Below, in pieces: positions 48,439-61,533 of a stretch of DNA of 64,000 nt (its first letter is position 1; each line of letters opens with the position of its first letter). The stretch spans positions 32,089,094 to 32,153,093 of the forward strand of contig NW_022145615.1 of the NCBI RefSeq assembly GCF_000002235.5. Reading direction: 5' to 3'. Source of the stretch: Strongylocentrotus purpuratus (lineage: Eukaryota; Echinodermata; Echinoidea; Camarodonta; Strongylocentrotidae). The notes under the pieces are model-generated. The model was not told where the DNA came from. It did no database searches and saw nothing but the letters and a program-made list of their open reading frames with translations. The position numbers were made by a program, and so were the translations under genes.

Positions 48439-51400
48439 TCATATTGATGAGTGTGAATTGTTGAATATCTTCCTCTTGATATGTTTGATATTCTCCTGCT
48501 GATCTCTGTTCTTCATCATCTGGGACCACTCCTGGAATGGAATCTGTCAAGGTCAAAGGTCAAACCAATGTTAAGAAATGTTTTAAATAAAGAAAATCTG
48601 TAACGAGAGTAGATCATACCCCTTATAATCACACAATTGTGAACAGGTAATTTGTTTTACTCTTTGTATCTTAAGCCTAAAACTTTTCAAACAAAAAGAT
48701 TTTATTAACATTGCTGAGTTTCAATCAAAACACCACAATGCATATTCAGGAACATTTGCAGGATATTTTCTCCTTTTTATTTCAACATTTTTTAGTTACA
48801 ATTTTTTTTTAAATATAAAAAAAAACACAAAAATGAATATGATCAGTCCATTGTAACAACCTATGCCATAGATATTCTAGAACATAGAACAGACCATGAT
48901 TTAAATTTTAAAATATGGGAAATAAAAGCCTGTCTCCTTCTGAGAGGAATTCTTTCATACATGTAAGGTTGAACAGGGAATACATCAATATGATCGACAC
49001 CAGTGTTTTAGTCTAGTCTTGCCTCAAGGCCATATTTTAGTGGTCTTGGCCTCGGACCGAGTCTCATAGACAGCCTTCACTACATCACTGATGGATAAGA
49101 TATAGGAGAACTCACATCTATGACATGGTAGCCCAGTAGTTCCAGTTGTCTTCTCTTCATAGCATGCTGACCTAGGAGCTTGTGTCCTCCATAATGACTG
49201 TGGTTCCTAGCCCATACCACTATGGCGAGCCTGAAGAAGAGAGAGCAAACACACATCATACAAACACCCTTCCCATAGACAAAGACATCATTGCAATAAC
49301 AAATGAATCTCAGAAAATTGATACATCACCAAGTTTCCCCTTCCAAACTTTGTATCTTGGACTTGTGTACATTGTATATGTATTGATAACAATTCCCTGA
49401 GCTTTGAAAAGCACTTGAAGAAATTTATGATAATATTCAAACTTAATCATGAACCCATGAACTCAGCGTCCAACACAACATGCACTTTTTTGCTTTTAAG
49501 TGGATTTTCTAATTCATATGACTTTTTCTTGAAATTCTTTCCTTTCTATTTAAAGCGCATAGGGACATGCTATCCTGTTATGTTATATGCGCTAAAAACT
49601 GAGTATTATTATTATTATTATCAATTTTAACACAAAATTCTGATTACCTGGTATTCACCTCTTTTTTATCTTAGTTTTTGTAGTGAACTTTGATATAGAA
49701 TCTTATCATCTTTAAAAAAATTGTATCCTACCACTTTTCATTTGAATGATCTGGGGCAGGAACAGGTTTCTGTAGAATACGCTTGACATTTCTCCTCTTA
49801 TCCTTTATCCTTTTCGGACCATCTCTAACATCCCTGAGCTCCAGCGGGGTCTCTGCTGCGGTCACACCAGGCTCCTTCGAAGCATCACCACCTGTTGTCA
49901 TGGTGGTAATAAGATTGGATGACAGAGCAACCGCGTTCTTGCACTTCTGGTTTGCAGATCGTTTCCTGGAGCTGAGGAAGCTGTTGGAGTCCTCGTCTGA
50001 TCCTCGGCTGAATGCGTCTGCCGAGGGCTCGCCAGACTCAAAGGGGATTGGCTGGTTGTGCTCATTGAGATGAACTTCAATATCTGTAGCAAAGGAAATA
50101 GGGTTTAGAGACTGGTAGTATTTTCACAGAAATGTTAACAATCACTGTCTTGATTCAACAGATACAATTCTATTTTTAAAATTTTGTTGTTGATTGATTT
50201 TGATGCTCTTTTTTTGTTTGCCGTAATATAAAACAAAAAAATATTCTTGTGTACACAAGGGGCATCTACAGCTTAAAGTCCTATTCAATGAACTATGAGA
50301 CAGAAGAGTTGTAACTTGCTTAAAGGTAAAGACCAGTTATGGTCATGCGATTGCATTGTGAAAGAAACGTTGTGGAATCGATCAGAAAAGGTTGATCATC
50401 TAGCATCTAGCATCTGCAAGGTTCTGGAATCATCAAAATGATAAGAAATTTGGCCCATTCTTCGTAAAGTTACAAGCACTATACACAGAAAGATGTATAT
50501 GGGACTATCCTATATCTCTCACAGACCATGAGAGAAACAAATTTACCAAATATATGAATTAGTAGGCGGTTTCCAGGCAAATTTTTTATCATAATGTATT
50601 AGTCAAAACATATTCTTTCACATGATTGGTAATGAGAGCTTCCATTTCATTTTTTGAAATTGGGGCGTTTCCAATACTGGTCTTTACCTTTAAGGTCGCT
50701 AGAAAACTAACTTGGTTTTGAAAATTTAATCTCCCAGTTCCAACTTCCAAGGCCACTCTACTCTATCTAGTATCTATATCTCTTTACATAATATCTCAAA
50801 TAGTACACTGGGCTCTAATATAGGGTTTAGGATTTGCCTTTTGTAAATATTGCCAGAAAAGCTTGTCAATGAGAATTTTGAAATAAAACCAATGCAGAAT
50901 ACATTTTGAGGCAAATATATGAAATAATTCTAACTATACAGCTCATAAGGCATAGATGCCACAGTGGTCACGGTGAATATTACCTAAGGTGTTAAAATGA
51001 GGTAGAATAGCATGGATCTTGTAATGTTCCTTCAGGCCTACAGCAGCTCTGACCAGTCCAGCGATGAAGCGTACGTCCGACCTAGTGGCCATCTGCTGAC
51101 CGACGGATGGCGCTATACTGGAGTGAATCTCAGATCTCAACATGATAGACTGTTTTTTGGAAGAAAAAAAAATGGAAGATGAATCATTGCATGTTGGTTA
51201 ATTCTATTTTTGATTTAACATGATATTTAACAATCCCTTTCTAAAGGCATTTTCATACAATAAATTATCATTCTATGTTTTAATAATGTACATTTGCTTA
51301 GTTTCTTTCGAAACTGGGCCAAAATGATTAACATTATAAAACAGTGCAGTGTTATATAATTTTATCAACAAAAGCCCATTTAAGAAATTACATTTTATAG

Positions 51401-53876
51401 CATACATCTTAAATTTGACACCATTATGATGCATATATGTGTAGGCTAATTATTTTCTTATGATAAATTTCTAGACTTATTTCCACAGATTGATGGTTTC
51501 GATTCAAACCTGCATCAATCTGCTATTAAAAACAGAGTTGATTATTCTTGACTTGGCCTGCTTGCCCATATACTGCAAAAGGATAATCAAGACAGGGTTT
51601 TTTTTTGTTTTTACTCTGCAGAGATGGAGGTGAATGTGTTAGATCAGGTTTCTTTGTTACTACCTACCTCATCAAGCCTGTTCCCATTATACTCTGGGCA
51701 CTCAATCTCCACGGCCCTATCCAGTAGTAGCATGTCCCTCCTCAAGTCAATCCTGGTTTCGTCCATGAATGCTGATGGACATAAAATGAAAGTTTGGTTT
51801 CAGTAAGTTTTATAATCAGCATGAATATGAAAGACAAGCTAACCATTTCATTTTCTATATTTTTCATGATTCCAGGGTTCCAAACTTCCAATATCTTCTA
51901 TTCTGGTGAAATACAACTCTGAATTAGAGCACTGCTCTGTCAACTTTTATTGAAATTAATGGCAGCATTCATTTTCACTTATGCAATCAAAGATACAAGT
52001 AGCAAAGTCAATACAATACTTCAAAAATTTAAGAATTTACGATGATGAATATCACTAGCATTCACAATGATAAGTTGATAACTCGTCTTACAAAAGTGTA
52101 TTTAAAAAAGGTTGAATTAATACTACCCTTTTATTCCTAAGAATTAAATTCTCAACATTTCAAATAACATTGAACCCTATGCTATTTTGGTAATGTTACT
52201 TGAATGTCAAAACATTAAAATATATTGCATCAATACAGATAATGCATTAAACTCTGGTTACCTATGATTGTATGTAAGAAGTCTGGGCTGAACAATCTGT
52301 TGATGAGTTCCCATGGGTAACGCTGAAGATATGCCAAGGAGAGAAGACTGGACACCAAGTTGAGAGGATACTCCTCCATCTCCCCCTGTAGTTCGATCAG
52401 CTGCTCCATGACAGTTGGCAAGAAGTATGGCTTGTCTGGTAGATACTGAAGAGTCCCAAATGACCAGAGGATTTTGGTCGCATCCTTCGACCGCCACTGA
52501 TCGGCCCGGTGCGTGATCTCATGAGCCAGGTTGTCACAGAGTTGTGGATGGCAGATGTGCATGGTTGCATAGGTCAGTAAGATCTGCATGCAGGACATGA
52601 GCGGGTACAGATGCAGGAAAGGAGCTACAGCATTTGCTACATACTGGAAGAAATGTTGGTAGCCTGTGTATTGCCGCCTGAAGTGCTTGAGGATACCGAC
52701 GATGAAGAAACTATGAACACTCTGGATGTCACTGCTGCAGACATGGTCAGAGATCTCCATCATCAGGTCTGATGTTCGAGGAGAGGTCTGGGATTTAAAG
52801 AGACCTGTACAAACTGTCCCAAGTTCCGTGAGAGAAAGGGAGGTCAAGTGGTCTGGTAATAGCTTAACAAGACCCTCTTCAAGTCCCTCAGGTGCTCCAC
52901 GATTCTCTCCAATCAGGTAAATAAGCTGGAGAAGTTCTGCGGTACTCATGTTAGATACATCATGCCTGCAAGCGGCAAATGCTTCCTCACAAAAACGTGG
53001 CACAGGATACCCGATCATTCTCCATGAGTCCAAGCAAAGGAGTCGCGTCCTGAGGTCCATGCTACCTACTCTGTTGCAACACTCGTCATACAGGGTTGGA
53101 AGAACAAAGTTTCTCGTCCTTATCTGCGCTCGAGCTAGAAGTGTCAAAACTTCTGCTAGCTCTTCTGTAGTCATGGAGGGACAAACCGCTTTGATAATGA
53201 TGCTAAGCCTAAGGAATCGCACATCGTTATTCAAATCTATCAACCATTCATCAGAGTTCCTACCAAGTGACTTGATGCAGTCCATAATGGAAGAGATAGG
53301 AAAGTGAGCATTTTTATCCACCATAATCTTTTCAAGAAATTCCTTGTGTGACATATCTATAGATGTGACATCTTTCCTAGGTAAACAGACAGCTGTCGAT
53401 GAATATTGTTCCCTCTCGAGGTAGAACAACCGTGGGGTGTACTTAGCATGATATGACTCTATCTGGGACCTTGGCTCTGACATTAACTTGTCCCTTTCTC
53501 TTTGCATATACTGGCTCGCACTGACCATTTCCTTGTTATACAAATATTGCACTTCACTCTCTGTTACTTTGGGTTTACCGCTGTATGTTTTCCTCTCAGG
53601 AGATTTTGAGGGACTCCTGCCCTCATCTAGGTCTGGCATTGTCACATGGAATAAGCCTTGGTGTGCAGGTAGCTGAGAATAGTGTTTTACGCTGTTGTGG
53701 GACAGTCTTGCAAGGAAGCAGTTATGATGAACTGGAGAAACTCTCCCAAGATTGTGTAGGTTAATGACTTGTCCAATAGAAAAATTCTTGGGAGTTGAAT
53801 TTGAAGGTGCATTCCAAAAAAGCCTCCATATATTCTTATGTTTGCTCATCCATGACAGGCTTATTTGATTCGCCAT
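48439..53876 (-). CDS. FASTKD5: FAST kinase-domain family protein, FASTKD5-like, 6 coding exons
   Basis: FASTK-family proteins act in mitochondrial RNA granules; FASTKD5 is needed for maturing mRNA precursors not flanked by tRNAs. Coding exons: 53876-52262, 51771-51668, 51149-50984, 50083-49732, 49230-49116, 48543-48439; phases agree, giving 818 aa (human FASTKD5 764). The N-terminus MANQISLSWMSKHKNIWRLF is basic and amphipathic, fitting a mitochondrial presequence. The long first exon holds the helical-repeat FAST region (KILWSFGTLQYLP). The C-terminus is a RAP domain: WARNHSHYGG, LLGQHAMKRRQLELLGYHV, IPFQEWSQM. The RNxxxYG and LLGxHxMKRRQL spacing is what I recall for FASTKD5 rather than FASTK, FASTKD1-3 or TBRG4. 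A charged linker of about 100 residues (exon 4) separates FAST and RAP. The ATG is one base after a splice acceptor, so a 5' UTR exon lies upstream. Confidence 0.82.
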
Positions 53877-54144
53877 TCTGCAATCGTTATTTCTTCCCTG
53901 GTGTTAAAGAGGTAATGTAATGGAAGTCCACTGTCACTGCATGGCTTGCACAAAGGAAAGCATACAGGAATTCAGTCAGTAGTACATCTGCTGGAAAACA
54001 TCAGAGGATCTGTACATAAGAAAAATGTAAATTAGATTTAATGTTACGAGGGAACCAATCACAAAATGAAAAATTTGTAAAGCATTAGAAGATAGAATCA
54101 TCATCATCGTCATCATAAAAAAGGTTTAAATTGATAATTCATTT

Positions 54145-54190
54145 CCTCCTCCTCCTCCTCCTCCTCCTCCTCCTCCTCCTCCTCCTCCTC
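54145..54190 (+). repeat. (CCT)n microsatellite
   Basis: About fifteen uninterrupted CCT units are followed by a longer pyrimidine-rich stretch to about 54300. The leucine-rich open frame across it is not a gene. Confidence 0.95.
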
Positions 54191-55369
54191 AAAGTTCTTC
54201 TTCTAGTTCTACTTCTCCTTCTCCTGTTCTTGCACTTGTTCATATTTTTTCTCTTCCCCTTCTTCTCTTCCTGTAAAACAGCTCTTCTTCTTTTCACCTA
54301 TGTATTGAATGAGTTAATAGCTTGAGACTGATGAATGATCAAATGAGATCAAGTATGAACAGTTACAAAATCAAAGATCAAATGCATAAGAAATGTGTTA
54401 GACGTTACACAGTTTTTCACGTCTGGGACTGGGCCAAATTATTTTCTTCTCAATAACCCGTCAGAAAACCCTAATAAAACTACAATACAAAAAATCAATT
54501 AAGCATACAATTTGAATCTCACAATCTAATATAAGAAAATGATAAATCAAAGATTTTATTTTACCATGTTTGCTCTCAGCAAAACGACTTGACAAATATA
54601 ACGTTTGTTGGAGAATAAGTAGCACGTTCTTCATTATTTTAAAGGTAGCATTGCAAACGCAAATTTAAAAGAAAATAAATGCTTTTCAATTTTTGGCCTG
54701 TAATAAAGTTGTATACAAACAAAATATTTTAAAAATAATTGTAAAGATGGCTTGTTCCTATACTTATTATTTATAGGCCTAGCTTTTATATGGTAATTTC
54801 CTGTGTGTTTCTTTCAATGTGACTCAAAGTTCGATGGAATCAAGTGCAATATTATAACTTAACCGGAGATAGTATTCTTTCAAAATCTGCATTAATCACG
54901 ATATTTCGATCAGTCTTAGCACAAATAACGTAATATTAGCAGATCGCAACTTTTTTCGAAAATTCAACTCAAGGGCAATTTAAAGACCCTAAAGTAGAGT
55001 TCTATGTCCCATAAAAATTATGTTCGGATTACTTAATATTTCATTGTAGAAGTTTATTATTATGTTCACACATTCACAGTAGCTAGGTGACGCATAAGGA
55101 TATTAAAATTGCTTTAGGAGTTGAATATCGTGTTAATGATTGGTTCCATCATAACAAAATACTATAGGGACATGTAACATACACAATAAAAGACCGAGAG
55201 GATTGATTAATGAACATTTGATAATCATATAGCCGAATTTACAAAAGGAACAGTCACTCATTTTGAGCGCCAAAATTGCCATGAAAACTTAGGCCACTTT
55301 GTAGTTCCCCACTTGATGATAATTAGGCGCGTATAGTTTAAAAGTATTTTATTCTTGACCTTAACGGCG

Positions 55370-55402
55370 GCGGGGGGGGGGGGGGAGGGGGAGGGGGGGG
55401 GG
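55370..55402 (+). repeat. Poly-G tract
   Basis: A nearly pure G run with a few A breaks follows GGCGGCGG. Similar C/G tracts lie at 56287-56298 and 56375-56432. Confidence 0.9.
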
Positions 55403-56076
55403 TAAACAACTACCTTTCCCTGTTGGCAGCCTGAAATTAAAGGAGGGAAAATATAAAGCGGAAATGTACATAAAAAGGAAGAGGAAAGAATGAGGAGAGA
55501 AAGAAAATCGATACTGCCAGAAGACACTAAAGAAAACAAAAATCATTCATTCAGCCGGAGAATAGTCAGTCTACGGGCGTGTGGAAAGTATCTGCTAATA
55601 ATGTGGACTGGGAAAGTAATGAAAAGTTGACCAGGACAAAATGATGACTAACCCAATCAATGGAAACCATGAATAAATATACATATACAGTGCGACCCAG
55701 AAAAAACGAAACCGAGAATTATCAATGTTTTATCATAACTTACCGGTAATCACAATTATAATTAATAAATGACACATATTTGTAAAGCTTAGATCCTCCT
55801 CTTTCATTTGATGCAACTCATATGATGCACATTTCACGCATGAATGATTAAAAGCAATTTGAAGGAAGAAAACCAAAAAGTTATTTGGCAGGCGGTATCT
55901 GAATTAAGAAGAAAAATTCACATTTCTAGAAAGTTAATTTTCTGCTCTTTCATATTACACCTCAATCAGGAAAAATGAGCCTGGAATAACAAAGATCTGT
56001 TAAAGTGATGCTTGCATTTCCATAATTTGATTAAACGAATACGTTTTCACTGGCTGCCTGCCGTAGCAACAAACGG

Positions 56077-56180
56077 AATTTACAAAAGACGTAACTCCGT
56101 TTCGTTCACAATCAGCCGTAGACGAAAGACTTCATGCATGGCTGATTGTCAATGAAACGGAGTTAAGTCTTTTGTCAATT
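56077..56180. repeat. Short, nearly perfect hairpin (41 bp arms, 22-base loop)
   Basis: The left arm (56077-56117) reads AATTTACAAAAGACGTAACT then CCGTTTCGTTCACAATCAGCC in two parts. The complement of the right arm (56140-56180) differs at only about four positions. The size would suit a precursor RNA hairpin or a very small MITE. No gene spans it in my models. Confidence 0.8.
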
Positions 56181-58099
56181 CTGACCATATTAATTCACAG
56201 TTAGCACATTAGGCCTACTGCAATAACCCCGAATATCCACAGATCTTCAAAACATGAAGAGGTCCCACTTTCAGTGGCGGATCTAGGGGGGGGGGGGTAC
56301 AGGGGGCCCCCAAAAAGTGTTGAGCCCCAAATTCACCAAAAATGTACTGGCAAACAGGAACGTGCCCCCCGGCCCCCCCCCCCCCCCCCCCAAAAAAAAT
56401 AGTGCGCACTCCCACCCCCCCCCCCCTCCCAACCCCCCACTGAGCGAATTTGCGGCCGGCGCGATTTTCAAATATTCGGGAGCAAACAAAAATAATTAAA
56501 AATGTACTGTTAAAAAGGGATGTTAAAGAGAAAATGAAACAAAGAGAGAAAGAAATGAGGTTTCAAAATATGAAAATCTGACCCTGGATATTCATCTGAC
56601 CATTATTAACCGTTGGGTTTCCGGGGGCTCTACTCCCTGGACCCCACCAAGGGCTCTAAGATGAGCACCTGGTTGATCATCTGACCATAATTAAATGCCT
56701 AAAACCCCTGAGCTTCATTGGGCTCAGCCCCCTTGACCCCACGCCGATTTCGTATTAGGAATGGCAGTACTTAATATGAGTAATGACCAACAATTTGAAT
56801 TATAAATAGCGAGGCTCATCTCACGTTATAACGGTCCTATTCCTTTATAAATAGTGTCCCCCTTCCCGTTTTATGAGTAGCGGTCCCTCACGTATAGGAA
56901 GTTCCACGTAATAAGCGAGGTTACCCCCCCCCCCCTCACCCGCTTATACGCCAAGGCCGCCATAGTACATCTCTCAATCCTCAAAAAACAAATTAAATCT
57001 TCTGTTGCTCCTTCTTGCCCAAAACTACCATAATAATCTATTTTTTTCGCTCGCCTGAGTCCGTCCCCGTCCGTCGTAAACCTTTTACATTTACATTTTC
57101 ATCTTCTTCTTCAGATTTTAACCAAACTTGGCAGGAATCGTCCTTAGGGGGATATAGGGGATCCTAATTTGTTCAAATGGCAAACATGGCCCCCATGTGG
57201 CCCGGGGGGGGGCGCTAAGGGCAAAAAACTGTGTACATTTAAAACAACTTCTCCAGATCCAGAAGTGGATTAGTCCAGTTATATTTTGAGTAGATACAAA
57301 TTATTATTTTTACCTCTGACATATTGACACCCCCTCTTTTTTTTTAAAGGCATGTAAGTTATGGCTCTCCTAATTTCAGGAAAACTGAGTGAGAAGAAAT
57401 TTTTTTCTAATTTCTAAATCTTCTAATTTATAGTTTACTTATCCTTCACCTAAAATCGATATCTTTATATTGTAGTATGATATTAACATACCATTTTGTA
57501 GCTTATTACTGAATTTTTAAATAGGCCTATACTGTTTTTATTTCATTTTTATATGATACCACGTGAACCGAGTATTGTCAGTCTTGGGAATTTTTATTTG
57601 GTATATTTTTAATAAAACCGGAAAAAAATTTGAATTGAATTATTTTTTACCTTGAGAGCTTTTCCTAAATGTAAGTTCATTCTCTTCCTCAGCTTTGAAA
57701 ACAAATTAACCGAAGCTGACAATTAAGGAGTAAGAGAAAGTGAGTAAGGCACAAATTATTGTTATTAGACACGATCATACAATTTCCCTTGGCTGCCAAT
57801 TTAAGTGACATTCTATGGTATTTTTTACTCCTCCTATCAATTAGCCCTATTACTTTTTCGTGATATTTTCTGTAGACAGATTATAGCCCTCGTTTATTGA
57901 TCGATTGAATTATTGATTGACTGATTGATTGATATGTCCGTTTATGTATCTATTCTATTTTGTAGAGATAACATATTTGCAGGGAGGTGAGACTTTAACT
58001 CACATGCCCTGATATTTGTATCACCCAGGCATAAATACATAATAAACGAGTATGGTGATGATAAATCTTCGCTGATCCCTGGCCTCCTAACTGACGTAT

Positions 58100-58262
58100 G
58101 CTGAAAATTCAACGGAAGTGACGAAATGAAGAATCAGCGAATAGCAGGATAGAAGGCACACGTTTGAGCTGCGCATGCGCTCTTTTGAGGAGCTTCCTCC
58201 TGAAATTTTATGGACGGCGAAACAACACGCTGAAATTTTTCGAGAGTAGCAGCGATTTTCTG
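58100..58262 (+). other. 5' UTR exon and promoter area of the zinc finger gene
   Basis: A clear donor (CTG/GTGAGT at 58262/58263) ends a CpG-richer block containing GCTGCGCATGCGCTCTT, which resembles an NRF-1 site (GCGCATGCGC). The acceptor TTTCACAG at 59421-59428 precedes the exon holding the zinc finger start codon at 59466. The left edge of this exon is a guess. The 157-codon open frame from 58164 crosses the donor and is not believed. Confidence 0.55.
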
Positions 58263-59465
58263 GTGAGTAATTTGTTCATTATTACAGGAAAGCGTCTGCT
58301 ATGGTACATATTGTATGTAAGTCGACAATTCTGTCATATTTTTTGCGTTGATAGCATTAGAACAATTGCGAATAGCCTAATAATTTATCATGTGAATGTT
58401 AGTCGACTGAATGTATGGCGTATTCATGTGTTACGGTACAGTGGTTGGTGCGGGAATGATGCCAGTAACTTTGTCCGCCTTCCCGATCGCACGGCACGTC
58501 GTTCAGCTCAGGCGCTCGGCCGTTACGGCGTAGTTAGTTGCCGTGCATTTGCCGACGGGGTCTGTGTTGGGAGGGAATCACTGGCAACTGGTCTCGACTA
58601 CAGCACAGCCCACTGCACAGGGCTAGTGCATTTTTAGTAGAGTAGGGGACTCTTTGCAAATTGCATGTCTTTGACACTTTGCAAGCCTGCAACGATTTCT
58701 AGACCATGGCCTGGTGACGTTTGTGTAAACAAAACAAAACAAAAACCATTAAAAATGCTTCTTCCACTTTAATTATATTTCATGACCGATCATCACATTC
58801 ACAGAACAGCTGCACTCTTGACTCTATTGAGTATTGAGTGTGATATTATGCTATCGCTAAGTAATTTTCTCTTTCATATATTTACTTCCCCCCTCCCATC
58901 AATTATTTAAGTACTGTAGATCTAGAGGTCTACATGTAGGCTTTATTAAGGCATTATTTTATTAGGGCCTATTGCAAAGATGCCAACCGTCCGGCCTCCC
59001 TGAAAATTTGTTTTTTTGATACTTCACTCCAGTATGACTCCATACAAATTTAACGCCTCCCTGATTTTTGAAAGATTATTCCCATAGTATCATATGCTGT
59101 ATGCAATTGATAGAAACCTCCCTGAAACTGGAAGCTGAATGTAAAGGTTGGCATAGATCTATAACTGCTATTGTTGTTTTTGCTGTTATTTTCAATTTTA
59201 TTATTATTATTGTTATTGTTATTGTTATTGTTATTGTAATTATTATTATTATTTGTCAACCTTGCTTTGTTTGCTCAGCCTACATCATGCTCTGTAAGCT
59301 TTGAGTTTCAAATAATTCTGAGAATACTTGCTCTCTTAAATTTCCAAAGTTCATTTCATTATTTCCCTGTCTTTGCACATGATTTTGTTTCATTAATTCA
59401 ATACTCTCACATTTGTTTTCTTTCACAGCTTCTTTGTTAATTGGTATTCATGACCAGACTTCAAG

Positions 59466-60812
59466 ATGGATGAGGCTCAGTGGCTGAACCTGAAGAAGCA
59501 CCTTGCTGTGTACATGGTGGAAGTGTACTGCTGCAAGTTGTGCAATGACTTTTCGTCCACTCACAAGACTGTGGTTGCATCTCACATGCACAGTATGCAT
59601 CCTGGAGATGTGGTGGGTCTAGTGAAACTTGACCCTGATGAACCCGGCACTGTGGCTGATACCGAGGTGCAGGCAGCCGAGGAGGAAGATAATGGAATGA
59701 AAGAGGAAGCTGCAGGGGAAAGCACAGACCTGGCGTTTGCCAGGCAGGTGGCTGAAAGCAAACATATTGAGAAGGAGATCTTGCAGATGCTCCAGACAAA
59801 TAGTGATGTGGGCTTCCAAACAGTTGGTGAGGAAACAAAAATGCTGCAGGGGGAAAACAAGGAAAACAAACAATCCAAGAAAAACAAAAAGCGTAAGAAA
59901 TCAAAGAAGAGTGAGGGAAGCAACAAAAAACCAAAGAGGAAAAACAAGAAGATGTGCAAGATGTGTGGGTTCACAACAAAGTCTTCAGAAGAATTCAAAT
60001 CCCATCTCGAAAGGCACTATGATGATCCCAGCAGTCGCGTGTGTGAGGTTTGCGAGACTGTATTTGATACATACAAGGCCCTTATGAAGCACACCAGGAA
60101 AGGATGTCCCCCCTCACATCCCCGGATCTATAAGTGCGAGGAGTGTGGGAAAACTTGCCATGACCGCCGAGCCATCATTGAACACATGGTCGTTCATTCA
60201 GAAGACAGGCCCTATGCGTGCCATATTTGTGGCAAGTCGTACAAAACAAAAAAGATCTTACGTCGTCATGAAGGAATCCATGCCATGGCCAGGGACGTCT
60301 TCCAGTGCCCAGAATGTACCTTCAAGACCCACTGGAAGACCAACATCAAGAGGCATATAATGGAGGTCCACAAAAAAGACTCTCGTCCTCTTTACTCCTG
60401 CACTCACTGTCCCTTTACCACGCCCAACAAAAGATACATTGAGAAACATAAGTTTGGTCACTGGAAGGACTGCCCTTACATGTGCGAAAACTGTGGTAAG
60501 ATGTTCAAAGCAGAGATAGACCTCGAGGCGCATAAACAGACTCACATCCAACCAGATATTGCCTGGCAGCTCATCCAACTCCAGAACAGTGAGCCCCAAC
60601 TTGTAGAGGAGACCATCGTCCAGTACCAGCCGCAGCTTCAGATGCATACGCAGGAGATTCAGATCCATGACCATGATACCAATCTCCAAGCTGTTCAGGT
60701 CACCATGAATGAGCAGGATGAAGCTGCTAAGACTATTGTCCTTTCACAGATCCCTGTTGTGCAGTACTTGGACATTGTGACTGGAGATGTACATGTGTCT
60801 AGTCAAGAATAA
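59466..60812 (+). CDS. C2H2 zinc finger protein with eight fingers, single coding exon
   Basis: This is a probable nuclear DNA-binding protein of 448 aa; I do not recognise a one-to-one vertebrate counterpart. Finger 1 stands alone near the N-terminus (C23, C26, H40, H45). An acidic region (about 57-90) and a very basic stretch (about 134-162, rich in KK and KRK, a likely nuclear localisation signal) follow. Then come seven fingers: C164/C167/H180/H184; C193/C196/H209/C214 (C2HC type); C224/C227/H240/H244; C252/C255/H268/H272; C281/C284/H297/H302; C312/C315/H328/H332; C340/C343/H356/H360. The Gln-rich C-terminal tail may activate transcription. Linkers are not the standard TGEKP, so the fingers may not all bind DNA in a continuous row. 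The ATG is the first in the exon after the acceptor ending at 59428. All coding sequence lies in this exon. Confidence 0.9.
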   Translation: MDEAQWLNLKKHLAVYMVEVYCCKLCNDFSSTHKTVVASHMHSMHPGDVVGLVKLDPDEPGTVADTEVQAAEEEDNGMKEEAAGESTDLAFARQVAESKHIEKEILQMLQTNSDVGFQTVGEETKMLQGENKENKQSKKNKKRKKSKKSEGSNKKPKRKNKKMCKMCGFTTKSSEEFKSHLERHYDDPSSRVCEVCETVFDTYKALMKHTRKGCPPSHPRIYKCEECGKTCHDRRAIIEHMVVHSEDRPYACHICGKSYKTKKILRRHEGIHAMARDVFQCPECTFKTHWKTNIKRHIMEVHKKDSRPLYSCTHCPFTTPNKRYIEKHKFGHWKDCPYMCENCGKMFKAEIDLEAHKQTHIQPDIAWQLIQLQNSEPQLVEETIVQYQPQLQMHTQEIQIHDHDTNLQAVQVTMNEQDEAAKTIVLSQIPVVQYLDIVTGDVHVSSQE

Positions 60813-60945
60813 CCACATTGTGTGTTTTTTTTTTTCAACAACAAAAATATTGTGCCTTACACCTGAGAAACATAATTTATCTTTTATTTGATGAAAGTCA
60901 AAGTGAAGACCTGAAAAGCCTCCCATTTTTCATCTTTTATTATTT

Positions 60946-60951
60946 ATTAAA
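60946..60951 (+). terminator. Candidate polyadenylation signal of the zinc finger gene
   Basis: ATTAAA, the commonest variant signal, lies about 135 bases after the stop codon in AT-rich sequence. A GT-rich segment follows about 15 bases later. Plausible only. Confidence 0.4.
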
Positions 60952-61533
60952 GATAAAGATTATGTGGTAGATCAAAATCACAAGTTTGGTTGACTTTCTT
61001 TCTACAGTTCATACATCTGTTCTGTGCATCAGTGAAAGGGGAAAGAGTAAGAGGCGTGTAGGCCCTGTAATGGACACACACAATTGATCCAGGAACTCCT
61101 TTCTGTCTCAATATGTTCACTCTTTATTGCTTCTGAATCTAATTTTAACATCTTGTATAAAATGTTGCTTTTTACTAAGCTTTAAGATTTTGCTTTCTTC
61201 AGAAGTTTATTTCTTTGATAAAATGTGAGGGCTCATCTATTAATTTTGTTAAAAATTCAAACATTCCAAATTGATATGGTACTGTTTTTCATGTTTTACA
61301 ATGAAGCTTGTTTTTGTGAAATATCCACTTGCCTGCAGGAATTATTTTGGACAATAACAAACTTTTTATAAGGCTGGAAAATATGTTTTCTAGCAGTCAC
61401 TACACAACTTTATTGATACATCAGATCTTTCCTTTATGGCCAGTAGCAAAGGGTAAAAAGACCGCTCAAGGGAAACAAGAAAATCAGTCTTTATGAGCAG
61501 GTGATCTTTATGTACAGGTTCCTATCATACATC

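Larger units (their letters stand above)
53877..58099. other. Divergent spacer between the FASTK-family gene and the zinc finger gene
   Basis: No coding exon was recognised. It should contain the untranslated first exon and promoter of the FASTK-family gene, neither of which I can place. Contents: a CCT microsatellite (54145-54190), long G and C runs near 55370-55402, 56287-56298 and 56375-56432, a strong short hairpin (56077-56180), and a degenerate dispersed repeat around 57050-57290 (CTTCTTCTTCAG and AACCAAACTTGGCAGGAATC words). Confidence 0.55.

Noticed and set aside
58164..58637. 157-codon plus-strand open frame
   Set aside because: It runs straight through a strong splice donor (GTGAGT at 58263) that pairs with the acceptor at 59428, and it resembles no protein family. 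It is best seen as 5' UTR exon plus intron.
59461..59998. Long minus-strand open frames opposite the zinc finger gene
   Set aside because: They are complements of the real coding strand. Their Cys/Ser/Phe/Leu-rich composition mirrors Lys- and Glu-rich codons, and no splice signals or motifs support them.
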